Below are positions 1 through 6,368 of a stretch of DNA of 32,678 nucleotides, piece by piece (within the stretch, counting starts at the first letter, position 1; every line of letters begins with the position of its first letter). A model generated the notes under the pieces. The model was not told the origin of the DNA and searched no databases. It saw nothing but the letters and a program-made list of their open reading frames with translations. The position numbers and the translations under genes are program-made. Source of the stretch: Candidatus Staskawiczbacteria bacterium RIFOXYD1_FULL_32_13. GTDB lineage: Bacteria; Patescibacteriota; Minisyncoccia; Minisyncoccales; Staskawiczbacteraceae. Location of the stretch: the NCBI GenBank assembly GCA_001820485.1, contig MHPU01000029.1, forward strand, positions 1 through 32,678. The letters run 5' to 3'.

Positions 1-63
1 AAGGAATTGAACCCTCATCTATCCCTTAGGACGGGACTGTTCTATCCGTTGAACTACAGGAGC
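1..63 (-). tRNA. tRNA-Arg (anticodon CCU), 3' end cut off by window edge
   Basis: Read on the minus strand, the sequence folds as a tRNA: acceptor 5' strand GCTCCTG, D-arm GTTC/GAAC, anticodon stem GTCCC/GGGAT with loop GTCCTAA (anticodon CCT at 28-30), and a T-arm with loop TTCAATT. The 3' side of the T-stem is incomplete and the acceptor 3' strand lies before position 1, so the gene is partial here. CCU reads the AGG arginine codon. Confidence 0.88.
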
Positions 64-111
64 TTTTAATTCCTTTAATGTTATCAGAATTTGTTTTTAT
101 TCTCAATAACC

Positions 112-139
112 TTGACATATAAATTAAATTGTGTATAAT
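112..139 (+). promoter_or_regulatory. sigma70-type promoter of csrA
   Basis: TTGACA at 112-117 and TATAAT at 134-139 are both perfect consensus hexamers with a 16-nt spacer. The csrA ATG follows about 70 nt after the -10, leaving a real 5' leader, unlike the leaderless genes nearby. Confidence 0.8.
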
Positions 140-209
140 TAAAATAGTTTTTTTCCCCCCGTTCCGGTTTCTCTCACAAGGATGGTGGAGTCCATCCAAG
201 GAGGTTATT

Positions 210-449
210 ATGACTCTCGTTCTTTCTCGGCATCGTGATGAAAGTATCATCATTGGTGACAACGTGGTTGTCACAATCGTGGACATCCGCGGGGACAAAG
301 TGCGCCTGGGAATTCAGGCACCAACGGACGTGCCCGTACACCGTCAAGAGGTGTACGACGCCATCAAACGCGAAAACGAAAAGGCGGCGCATCTGCAGTC
401 TGCGGACACTTGCGAAATCAAGGCGGTACACGTGCCTCGAACACGCTGA
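210..449 (+). CDS. csrA: CsrA/RsmA-family carbon storage regulator
   Basis: A 79-aa RNA-binding post-transcriptional regulator. CsrA dimers bind GGA motifs in mRNA leaders and change translation or stability. The N-terminus (MTLVLSRHRDESIIIGD) and the segment VRLGIQAPTDVPVHRQEVY match the family's beta strands and RNA-binding region, and the length is close to that of typical CsrA. I chose the ATG at 210, not the 129 start in the ORF track, because AAGGAGG lies 5 nt upstream and homology begins there. It is a single-gene unit with its own promoter and terminator. The gene is clearly GC-richer than its neighbours (codons such as CGC, GTG, GGC), which suggests transfer or different selection. 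CsrA is not, to my knowledge, common in CPR genomes. Confidence 0.95.
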   Translation: MTLVLSRHRDESIIIGDNVVVTIVDIRGDKVRLGIQAPTDVPVHRQEVYDAIKRENEKAAHLQSADTCEIKAVHVPRTR

Positions 450-458
450 GATTGCCCT

Positions 459-474
459 ATTGCCCCGGGGCAAT
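459..474. repeat. perfect 16-bp palindrome downstream of csrA
   Basis: ATTGCCCCGGGGCAAT is a perfect palindrome between the csrA stop and its terminator. Its role is unknown; it could be an operator or an extra 3' stem. Confidence 0.6.
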
Positions 475-475
475 G

Positions 476-514
476 GTGCGGCTAGTTAGTAGTTATGACT
501 AGTCGCACTTTTTT
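476..514 (+). terminator. rho-independent terminator of csrA
   Basis: The arms GTGCGGCTAGT and ACTAGTCGCAC pair over 11 positions with one G-T wobble, and a T run follows directly. Confidence 0.85.
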
Positions 515-531
515 ATTTACAAAAAATAATG

Positions 532-537
532 TAATAT
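532..537 (+). promoter_or_regulatory. -10 box of tatD, leaderless start predicted
   Basis: TAATAT ends 6 nt before the tatD ATG (544), so the predicted transcription start falls on the start codon. No Shine-Dalgarno sequence is present and no good -35 is visible. Confidence 0.45.
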
Positions 538-543
538 CAAGAT

Positions 544-1407
544 ATGATTATAGATACACACTCTCATTTAAATTTTAAAGCTTATGATTCTGATAGAGAT
601 GAGGTTATAAAAAGAACTCAAGAAAATGAGATTATTTGTATTGATGTTGGAACAAAATATGAAACTTCAAAAAATGCAGTTGAGTTAGCAGAACAAAATG
701 AAAATATTTTTGCATCTATTGGCTTGCATCCAATTCATATAAAAACAGATTTGCTAAGGTTAAGGATGGATGAAAGCGAGGGAGGGTTTGAGCCTTTGGG
801 TGAAGAATTTGATAAATCAAAGTATTTAGAACTTGCAAAATCATCAAAAAAAATTGTTGCAGTGGGGGAGATCGGACTAGATTATTACTATAAACCAAAA
901 GGAACTGCTAAAAAAGAATTATTTAAACAAAAGCAAAAACAGGTTTTTATAGCTCAACTTGAAATGGCAGAAGAACTTAATTTACCAGTTATTGTGCATA
1001 CTCGCGTGGCTTTTGATGATACTTATAATATATTAAAATCACAAATCACAAATCACAAATCACAAAAACGGGGAGTAATTCATTGTTTTGTAGGCAATTG
1101 GCAAGAGGCACAAAAATATTTGGAGCTTGGGTTCTATTTAGGTATAAATGGTGTTTTGTATAAGCAAGATATCACAGAAACAATAATGAATTGCCCGCTT
1201 GATAGAATTTTAGTTGAAACTGATTGTCCATACTTAACTCCCTTGCCCGTCGAAGCCTTGGCAAAGGCGGGGCCAGATGGATATGTTAGAAATGAGCCGA
1301 TTTTTGTAAAACATATAATTCAAAAAATTGCAGATTTGAAAAACATAGGCTATGATCAAGTTGTAGAAATCACTACTCAAAACGCTAAAAAACTTTTTGG
1401 AATTTAA
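544..1407 (+). CDS. tatD: TatD-family metal-dependent DNase
   Basis: A 287-aa TIM-barrel metallohydrolase of the TatD/YcfH family, cytoplasmic 3'-5' DNases implicated in DNA repair. Metal-binding motifs are all present: DTHSHLNF (H6, H8), GEIGLDYY (E about 109), VIVHTR, VIHCFVG and the C-terminal VETDCPYLTP. Two in-frame foreign-looking stretches occur: a heptamer tandem repeat translated as NHKSQ-like residues, and a GC-rich palindrome translated as VEALAKAG, sitting where relatives usually have a short HRGK-like turn. Neither removes a catalytic residue. The gene stands alone after the csrA terminator and may be cotranscribed with the next small gene. Confidence 0.93.
   Translation: MIIDTHSHLNFKAYDSDRDEVIKRTQENEIICIDVGTKYETSKNAVELAEQNENIFASIGLHPIHIKTDLLRLRMDESEGGFEPLGEEFDKSKYLELAKSSKKIVAVGEIGLDYYYKPKGTAKKELFKQKQKQVFIAQLEMAEELNLPVIVHTRVAFDDTYNILKSQITNHKSQKRGVIHCFVGNWQEAQKYLELGFYLGINGVLYKQDITETIMNCPLDRILVETDCPYLTPLPVEALAKAGPDGYVRNEPIFVKHIIQKIADLKNIGYDQVVEITTQNAKKLFGI
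1035..1067 (+). repeat. heptamer tandem repeat (AAATCAC)n inside tatD
   Basis: About four copies of the 7-nt unit AAATCAC are read in frame inside tatD. The same unit occurs inside iorA at 8580-8604, and a related TCAAATT heptamer inside leuS at 5101-5128. Confidence 0.85.
1246..1274. repeat. GC-rich palindromic element in frame in tatD
   Basis: The segment has nested arms GCCTT/AAGGC and CCCG/GGGG and is far GC-richer than the gene around it. It encodes PVEALAKAGP directly after the conserved ETDCPYLTP motif. Confidence 0.6.
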
Positions 1408-1422
1408 AGAAGGGAAATTCGT

Positions 1423-1638
1423 ATGGGAAAGTTACTTGTTGTTATTTGCATGATTGTTCTTTTCGCTTTTTGGATTTCAGGAGTTCTACTTCTTGATTGC
1501 GGAACTATTTTGATGACCATAGAAATACTGAGAATAAGTTTCTGTGTTGTGTTTGTGTTTTCAGTAATTATGATTATTCCAGCAAATTGGATCTTTATGA
1601 CTTATTTTTTCCGTAGAAGACGGAAAAGACAAGAATAA
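1423..1638 (+). CDS. small two-TM membrane protein, unknown
   Basis: A 71-aa protein with two hydrophobic segments (roughly residues 3-25 and 33-60) and a strongly basic C-terminus (RRRRKRQE), suggesting a cytoplasmic tail by the positive-inside rule. I do not recognise the family. The ATG is preceded by a GAAGGGA Shine-Dalgarno sequence, 15 nt after the tatD stop, and an intrinsic terminator follows. It shares the SD-plus-terminator style with csrA and the minus-strand small genes. Confidence 0.7.
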   Translation: MGKLLVVICMIVLFAFWISGVLLLDCGTILMTIEILRISFCVVFVFSVIMIIPANWIFMTYFFRRRRKRQE

Positions 1639-1645
1639 AGGTCGT

Positions 1646-1667
1646 GCCCTTTTATGGGCTTTTTTTG
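1646..1667 (+). terminator. rho-independent terminator
   Basis: The stem GCCC/GGGC with a short T-rich loop is followed by a run of T residues, 8 nt after the small membrane gene. Confidence 0.8.
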
Positions 1668-1697
1668 TAAAAATATTTTATTCGTGAATAATTAGTA

Positions 1698-1735
1698 GTG
1701 TATATTAATTATGCTATAGCATTGTTAATATACAT
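1698..1735. repeat. 38-bp palindromic repeat A, copy 1 (left of Cas2-like gene)
   Basis: The outer arms GTATATTAA and TTAATATAC are perfect complements. Between them is a second perfect palindrome, ATGCTATAGCAT. Pairing extends out to about 1696-1737 with one G-T wobble. The right arm overlaps the -35 region of the following gene. Copies 2 (2392-2429) and 3 (29086-29123) have the same length, orientation and plan. Confidence 0.93.
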
Positions 1736-1757
1736 TAGTTATGTTTTATGATATAAT
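1729..1757 (+). promoter_or_regulatory. promoter of Cas2-like gene A, overlapping repeat A1
   Basis: The extended -10 TGATATAAT (TATAAT at 1752-1757) has a weak -35 TATACA at 1729-1734, 17 nt upstream, inside the right arm of palindrome A1. Anything binding the palindrome would block this promoter. Confidence 0.6.
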
Positions 1758-1777
1758 AAAAAAATTAGATTTAAATT

Positions 1778-2356
1778 ATGTTAAGAAAAAATAATTTAGT
1801 AAATTTTAGAAGGGCACGTTCGGAAATTGTTGTAGATATTTTGAGTATATTAATTTTGACCGGCGTGATTATGATTGCAACTACCTCCCCTTATTTTATC
1901 GTTAATATTTTAAAAGGTTTTAAGCAACTTAAAAAGTATCCAGATAAAAAAGTTCGTAGTGCTTTTTACAATTTAAAAAAGCAAGGATTAATTGATTTTG
2001 AAAATAAGAAGGGGCAGATTTTTTTCTCTCTTACTGATGTTGGTAAGAAGAAAGCTAGTTGGATGAAAATAGATAATTTGGAGATTGAAAAACCAAAAAA
2101 ATGGGATAAAAAGTGGCGAATGGTAATGTTTGATATTGCTCAGGCGAAAAGACAAGAAAGGGAAGCTTTGCGTGGAAAATTAAAACAACTTGGATTTTTT
2201 CTTTTTCAAAAAAGTGTTTGGGTGATTCCATATAAATGCGACAAAGAAATTGAGATGCTTAAAAAGTTTTTTGGTCTTAAAGATTCTGAAATTAGATTAA
2301 TAACAATTGACAATATTGGCGAAGATGGGGAATTAAGAAAATTTTTTAAATTATAG
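1778..2356 (+). CDS. membrane-anchored PaaX/Cas2-like winged-helix protein (paralogue A)
   Basis: A 192-aa protein. Residues about 17-45 form a hydrophobic, probably transmembrane segment ending in ATTSPYFIVN. Residues about 53-95 look like a winged helix (VRSAFYNLKKQGLIDF, then a QIFFSLTDVGKKKA wing). Residues about 112-192 resemble the Cas2/PaaX C-terminal fold: WRMVMFDI gives the first strand with the position-equivalent Cas2 Asp (D119), then ALRGKLKQLGFFLFQKSVWVIPY. Relatives are often labelled Cas2, but no CRISPR array or other cas gene is present, so a CRISPR role is not supported. It may be a regulator, a nuclease or a repeat-mobilising protein. It is bracketed by repeats A1 and A2. 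The paralogue at 13693 is the same length and similar throughout. Confidence 0.8.
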   Translation: MLRKNNLVNFRRARSEIVVDILSILILTGVIMIATTSPYFIVNILKGFKQLKKYPDKKVRSAFYNLKKQGLIDFENKKGQIFFSLTDVGKKKASWMKIDNLEIEKPKKWDKKWRMVMFDIAQAKRQEREALRGKLKQLGFFLFQKSVWVIPYKCDKEIEMLKKFFGLKDSEIRLITIDNIGEDGELRKFFKL

Positions 2357-2391
2357 ATTTCAAATCGTATATATTTCTGTATTTAGTATTG

Positions 2392-2429
2392 GTGTATATT
2401 AATTGTGCTATGGCTGAGATAATATACAT
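2392..2429. repeat. 38-bp palindromic repeat A, copy 2 (right of Cas2-like gene)
   Basis: The arms TGTATATTA (2393-2401) and TAATATACA (2420-2428) are perfectly complementary. The core TGCTATGGCTGA is shared with copy 3 and close to the core of copy 1. It has the same length and orientation as copy 1. Confidence 0.92.
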
Positions 2430-2479
2430 AAATAATTTAAAGAATTACAAATAATTATGTGGAAATATATGAGAAATGA

Positions 2480-2516
2480 AACAAAAAAAGAACCACCGTG
2501 GCCGAAGCTGGTGGTT
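2480..2516 (-). terminator. intrinsic terminator of the minus-strand membrane gene
   Basis: The 7-bp stem AACCACC/GGTGGTT is followed, on the minus strand, by a T run (A run at 2482-2488 on +). T residues on the + side suggest it may work in both directions. Confidence 0.75.
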
Positions 2517-2545
2517 TTGAGTTTTTTTTCTTTCTGTTTTCGAAA

Positions 2546-2965
2546 CTATTCTATTTTCCTATATTTATTGTAATGGAGTGGAGCCCTACTCCATTCGTCT
2601 AGCGTTTTTTCGTCTATGCCACGTAGAATTATCCATCGTGGATCTCTCTTAACGTACCCTGGTGTACTTGGGTCGAGTTCTTCGAGAACAGCGATACCCC
2701 TATTGTAGTCGCCAAAATAAAAACCATATTCCTTTCTATAAGTTAGTCCAAATTGTTCCTTGGTGATTTCTTGACAATTTACCAAGGTTACCATCATTTG
2801 ACAAAGTTCGTCAATTTGACGATGTTGTTTTTCTAGATGGTTTTTATTGGAATAGAAACTAATGAGCATTGAAAGGATTAACAAAAATACAATGGTCAAT
2901 AAACACCAATTTAATTTGATTAGGTTGGCGTTTAACTTCACTTGGAGGCTCTCAAAAGTATCCAT
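2546..2965 (-). CDS. single-TM membrane protein, unknown
   Basis: A 139-aa protein. Residues about 20-42 form a strong transmembrane helix (LLTIVFLLILSMLISF); the region after it is polar and possibly helical, ending in a Trp/Tyr-rich C-terminal part. I do not recognise the family. The minus-strand ATG at 2965 is preceded by an AAAGGATC Shine-Dalgarno-like sequence and a TATAAT at 3036-3041. It has its own terminator, is GC-richer than leuS and is transcribed away from leuS, so it looks like a stand-alone unit. Confidence 0.75.
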   Translation of the reverse strand: MDTFESLQVKLNANLIKLNWCLLTIVFLLILSMLISFYSNKNHLEKQHRQIDELCQMMVTLVNCQEITKEQFGLTYRKEYGFYFGDYNRGIAVLEELDPSTPGYVKRDPRWIILRGIDEKTLDEWSRAPLHYNKYRKIE

Positions 2966-3035
2966 AGTTGATCCTTTTCCGTGAAAGTTTGAAGGTGGAT
3001 CTTGCTGATTTTGTACTATTTAAATGTTTGCATGT

Positions 3036-3041
3036 ATTATA
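3036..3041 (-). promoter_or_regulatory. -10 element for the 2546-2965 gene
   Basis: A minus-strand TATAAT. TTGACT hexamers lie upstream, but at poor spacing (5 or 21 nt), so the -35 is uncertain. Confidence 0.45.
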
Positions 3042-3073
3042 GAATAAGTCAAGGTTTACGACAGTCAATAACT

Positions 3074-3101
3074 TTGATAGAATAAAGAAATTATTTATAA
3101 C
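3074..3101 (+). promoter_or_regulatory. promoter of leuS
   Basis: TTGATA (3074-3079) and TATAAC (3096-3101) are separated by 16 nt. The ATG follows 4 nt after the -10, so the transcript is probably leaderless. Confidence 0.55.
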
Positions 3102-3105
3102 TGCT

Positions 3106-5625
3106 ATGAAAAAATATATTCCAAATAAAATAGAAAAAAAGTGGCAAAAGATCTGGGAGCAGAAAAAGATTTTTGAGGCAAAAAATCCTTCGACTCGCTC
3201 TGCTCGCTCAGGACAAAGTAAAAAACAGAAGTTTTTTACTTTGGTTGAGTTTCCTTATCCATCTGGAGATGGTTTACACGTAGGGCATTGCAGAAGTTAT
3301 ACAGGTTTAGATATTATTTCTCGTAAGAAAAGAATGGAGGGTAAAAATGTTTTGTTTCCAATTGGCTGGGATGCTTTTGGTTTGCCTACAGAAAATTATG
3401 CAATTAAAAAAGGCATTCATCCAAGTGTTGCTACAAAAAGAAACACCGACACATTTCGCAAGCAATTAAAAAGTTTGGGATTTTCTTTTGATTGGTCGCG
3501 TGAAGTAAATACCACAGACCCTGCTTACTATAAATGGACTCAATGGATTTTTTTGCAATTATTTAAAAATAATTTAGCTTACAAAGATAAAATTGCAATT
3601 AATTGGTGTTCTTCTTGCAAAATTGGCCTTGCTAATGAAGAAGTAGTTGCAGGAAATTGTGAAAGATGTGGCACAAAAGTTGAAAAAAAAGAAAAGGATC
3701 AATGGATGATTAAAATTACCAAGTATGCAGATAGATTGATTAAAGATTTGGATAATGTAAATTATTTGGAAAAAATAAAAATTCAGCAAAAAGAGTGGAT
3801 AGGGAAATCAGAAGGAATCAATATTGATTATAAAATTGAGGGACAAGCCTTTGCTGAAGCTTCGGCGGACAAGCAAAATAAAATCATTTCTGTTTTTACA
3901 ACAAGACCTGATACAAACTTTGGAGCTACTTTTTTGGTAGCAGGTCCAGATAGTAATTTTGTAAAAGAGAATTTAGAAACATTTCCAGAAAAAGAAAAAG
4001 TAAAGGAATATATAAAAGAAGCTTTGGCAAAAGCAGATATAGAAAGAACTGCCGAGGGTCGCAAAAAAACTGGAGTAGCTACTGGTTGGTATGCAATAAA
4101 TAATTTAAATAATAGAAAAATGCCAATTTATGTTGGTGATTTTGTGCTTGGGCAATTTGGTACTGGTTGCGTTGTTGGAGTTCCGGGACATGACTTAAGA
4201 GATTTTGAATTTGCAAAAGCAATGAACTTGGAAGTTATTAGGGTTGTTATTGGAAAAGATGGTGATACTTCAGAAATAACAGATGCAAAACAAGTACAAG
4301 AAGAAGTTGGCATAATGATAAATAGCGGATTTTTAGATGGCAAAGATATTCATGAAGCTACAAAATTGATAATGGATTATATAGAAGAAAAGGGCTGGGG
4401 TAAAAAAATAATAAATTATAAATTAAGAGATTGGGTATTTTCGCGCCAGCATTATTGGGGCGAGCCAATCCCTCTTATATATTGCAGTGATTGCGGGTGG
4501 GTGGCGGTACCAGAAAAAGACTTGCCAGTAGAACTTCCAAAAGTAAAAAAATATGAACCAACCGATAACGGAGAATCGCCACTTGCGGTAATTGAAAAAT
4601 GGGTAAATACAAAATGTCCAAAATGTGGCGGGCCTGCAAAAAGGGAAACTGATACAATGCCAAATTGGGCTGGTTCAAATTGGTATTTTTTGGCATATAC
4701 TTTTGCCAAAAATGGAAAATATAATTGGAATAATAAAGATATAGAAAGTTTTATGCCAGTTGATTGGTATAATGGTGGAATGGAGCACACCACTTTGCAT
4801 TTGCTTTATTCCAGATTTATTTTTAAATTCTTGTGGGATATTGGAGCAGTTCCAAAATCAATTGGAAGTGAGCCATATATGAAACGCACTTCCCACGGAA
4901 TGGTTTTAGGGGAAGGGGGAATTAAAATGTCAAAATCAAAAGGAAATGTAATTAATCCAGATACAGTGGTTAAAGATTTTGGAGCTGATACTTTGCGTAT
5001 TTACGAAATGTTTATGGGGCCATTTGATCAAGCAATTCCTTGGGATACAAAAGGAGTAATTGGATCACGTAGATTTTTGGAAAAAATATATAATTTAATT
5101 TCAAATTTCAAATTTCAAATTTCAAATTCAAAGGGTGTAATAAAATCTAAAATTGAAAATAGCGAACTAGATGCAGTTTTACACAAGACTATCAAAAAAG
5201 TGAGCGAGGATATTGAGTCAATGAGATTTAATACTGCAGTTTCTGCACTTATGATTTTGGTTAATGCGTTTTATGAATATCAAGAAAGTTTAACAAAAGA
5301 TAATGTAAAAAATCTTTTATTAATTCTTTCACCTTTTGCTCCACATTTAGCAGAAGAACTTTGGAGTGAAATGAAATTTAAGGGTTTGGCTTGCCAGCAA
5401 CCTTGGCCAAAATATGATGAAAAATTAATTACATCAGAAAAAGTTTTGTTGATAGTACAAATAAATGGTAAAGTAAGAGATAAAATAGAAGCTAGTTCTG
5501 GACTTTTGCAAACTGATGCTGAAAAACTTGTTAAAGAGTCAGAAAAATTAAAAGTGCACTTGGAAGGTAAACAGATTCGCAAAATAATTTATATAAAAGA
5601 TAAATTAATTAATATTGTAATATAA
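3106..5625 (+). CDS. leuS: leucyl-tRNA synthetase
   Basis: An 839-aa class I synthetase that charges tRNA-Leu with leucine in the cytoplasm, near usual bacterial length. The HIGH-type motif lies in PYPSGDGLHVGHC (about residues 49-61) and KMSKSKGN at about 606-613. The CP1 editing domain is present, with TTRPDTNFGATF, GVATGW and VPGHDLRDFEFA carrying the conserved editing Asp, so proofreading of mischarged tRNA is expected. Zinc-binding Cys pairs occur in CSSCK/CERCG and again in CPKCGG. Two short GC-rich palindromic stretches are read in frame (PSTRSARSGQS near residue 30 and AFAEASADK near 250), plus a heptamer repeat near 670. All lie outside the catalytic motifs. The start is supported by the -10 box and by homology. 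Confidence 0.98.
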   Translation: MKKYIPNKIEKKWQKIWEQKKIFEAKNPSTRSARSGQSKKQKFFTLVEFPYPSGDGLHVGHCRSYTGLDIISRKKRMEGKNVLFPIGWDAFGLPTENYAIKKGIHPSVATKRNTDTFRKQLKSLGFSFDWSREVNTTDPAYYKWTQWIFLQLFKNNLAYKDKIAINWCSSCKIGLANEEVVAGNCERCGTKVEKKEKDQWMIKITKYADRLIKDLDNVNYLEKIKIQQKEWIGKSEGINIDYKIEGQAFAEASADKQNKIISVFTTRPDTNFGATFLVAGPDSNFVKENLETFPEKEKVKEYIKEALAKADIERTAEGRKKTGVATGWYAINNLNNRKMPIYVGDFVLGQFGTGCVVGVPGHDLRDFEFAKAMNLEVIRVVIGKDGDTSEITDAKQVQEEVGIMINSGFLDGKDIHEATKLIMDYIEEKGWGKKIINYKLRDWVFSRQHYWGEPIPLIYCSDCGWVAVPEKDLPVELPKVKKYEPTDNGESPLAVIEKWVNTKCPKCGGPAKRETDTMPNWAGSNWYFLAYTFAKNGKYNWNNKDIESFMPVDWYNGGMEHTTLHLLYSRFIFKFLWDIGAVPKSIGSEPYMKRTSHGMVLGEGGIKMSKSKGNVINPDTVVKDFGADTLRIYEMFMGPFDQAIPWDTKGVIGSRRFLEKIYNLISNFKFQISNSKGVIKSKIENSELDAVLHKTIKKVSEDIESMRFNTAVSALMILVNAFYEYQESLTKDNVKNLLLILSPFAPHLAEELWSEMKFKGLACQQPWPKYDEKLITSEKVLLIVQINGKVRDKIEASSGLLQTDAEKLVKESEKLKVHLEGKQIRKIIYIKDKLINIVI
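3186..3219. repeat. palindromic element in frame in leuS (N-terminal)
   Basis: A GC-rich stretch beginning TCCTTCGACTCGCTC and ending CTCAGGACAAAG resembles a widespread intergenic repeat sequence. It is translated as PSTRSARSGQS in a non-conserved segment just before the PYPSG motif. Confidence 0.65.
3841..3873. repeat. palindromic element in frame in leuS (editing domain border)
   Basis: GGACAAG occurs at both ends, with a central near-palindrome GCTGAAGCTTCGGC. It is translated as GQAFAEASADK just before the editing-domain TTRPDT motif. Confidence 0.6.
5101..5128 (+). repeat. heptamer tandem repeat (TCAAATT)4 inside leuS
   Basis: Four exact copies of a 7-nt unit are read in frame as alternating Ser/Asn/Phe/Lys-type residues in a linker of the anticodon-binding region. 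Confidence 0.85.
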
Positions 5626-5631
5626 TAAACT

Positions 5632-5703
5632 GTCATTCCCGCAAAAGCGGGAATCCAGAGTACGAGTGTTTAACCCTGGATTCCCAATCAAGTTGGGAAT
5701 GAC
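5632..5703. repeat. 72-bp inverted-repeat element, copy 1
   Basis: The termini GTCATTCCC and GGGAATGAC are perfect inverted repeats. Inside are two hairpins, CCCGC-AAAA-GCGGG and CCCAA/TTGGG, flanked by GAATCCAG and CTGGATTC. It has the same length and plan as 10486-10557 and resembles MITE/REP-like intergenic repeats. It lies just after leuS. Confidence 0.9.
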
Positions 5704-5737
5704 GCGAAGGAAAAAACAAAAATTAAAGTAAAAATTT

Positions 5738-6352
5738 ATGAAACAGGAAAAATTATCAGGAGAAACAAAAGAGCTTTCACCTCAAGAGATAAGGGAATCT
5801 GTTTTAAGTTTGAAACAAGAATTAGAGTTGACAGATGAACAAGTTGAAAAATTTGTAAAGATACTCGCCTTGTGGCAATCCGTTGAGCCACCAAAAGGCA
5901 CGCGTGGTAAAAGTGGAGAAGAATTTTTTTCAAAGAAGTGGGAGGATTTTTTAAAGGGAACCGAAGAGAGGTTGAGAGAATTAGAAGAAGACAATAATTC
6001 TTCAGAAATTATATTAGAACTTAAGAACGGTACATTTAAATATGGCACAAATAATTTTTATATGGATTTTGATTCAGATGTGATGTTGAATGATGATGGT
6101 ATTCTTTCTTTGGGCAAGCTTGGACGTGGTAGTAAACCGGTTTATTTAAATTGCGAACATAACGGAGTATGGAGAGATGTTTGCAATGAAAGATTGAAAC
6201 AAGTAGTCCATTTGCTAAAAGTTGTTGATGATCGTTACCATCATGGTGGTGAGCCAGCATCAACGAATGATTCAGCACAAGAGGAAATGAAGGAAATTAT
6301 ATATGAACTTTATGAAAAATATAATATACCACCTTGGTTTTTAATGGGATAA
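5738..6352 (+). CDS. conserved-looking hypothetical protein
   Basis: A 204-aa protein with no family I recognise. The N-terminal half is acidic and helical, probably coiled (about 15-95, rich in Glu/Lys). The C-terminal half has beta-like segments (GTFKYGTNNFYMDFDSD) and a His pair (DDRYHHGGEP). There is no signal peptide or membrane segment. It begins 34 nt after the 72-bp repeat and is followed 16 nt later by the methyltransferase-like gene, so the two are probably cotranscribed. Confidence 0.7.
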   Translation: MKQEKLSGETKELSPQEIRESVLSLKQELELTDEQVEKFVKILALWQSVEPPKGTRGKSGEEFFSKKWEDFLKGTEERLRELEEDNNSSEIILELKNGTFKYGTNNFYMDFDSDVMLNDDGILSLGKLGRGSKPVYLNCEHNGVWRDVCNERLKQVVHLLKVVDDRYHHGGEPASTNDSAQEEMKEIIYELYEKYNIPPWFLMG

Positions 6353-6368
6353 TTTAAAAATAAAATTT

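Larger units (their letters stand above)
1698..2429 (+). mobile_element. candidate Cas2-like-encoding unit A (repeat-gene-repeat)
   Basis: A 732-bp unit consisting of palindrome A1, a 42-nt gap, the Cas2-like gene, a 35-nt gap and palindrome A2, with both palindromes in direct orientation. The size and layout match unit B at 13635-14355. Mobility is inferred from the layout and the solo third repeat; no target-site duplication is evident. Confidence 0.5.

Noticed and set aside
174-489. ORFs overlapping csrA in other frames
   Set aside because: CsrA homology and the AAGGAGG site define the real frame; the others are shadows of a GC-rich gene.
4452-4793. 113-aa minus-strand ORF in leuS
   Set aside because: Antisense shadow of a strongly conserved synthetase region, with no initiation signals.
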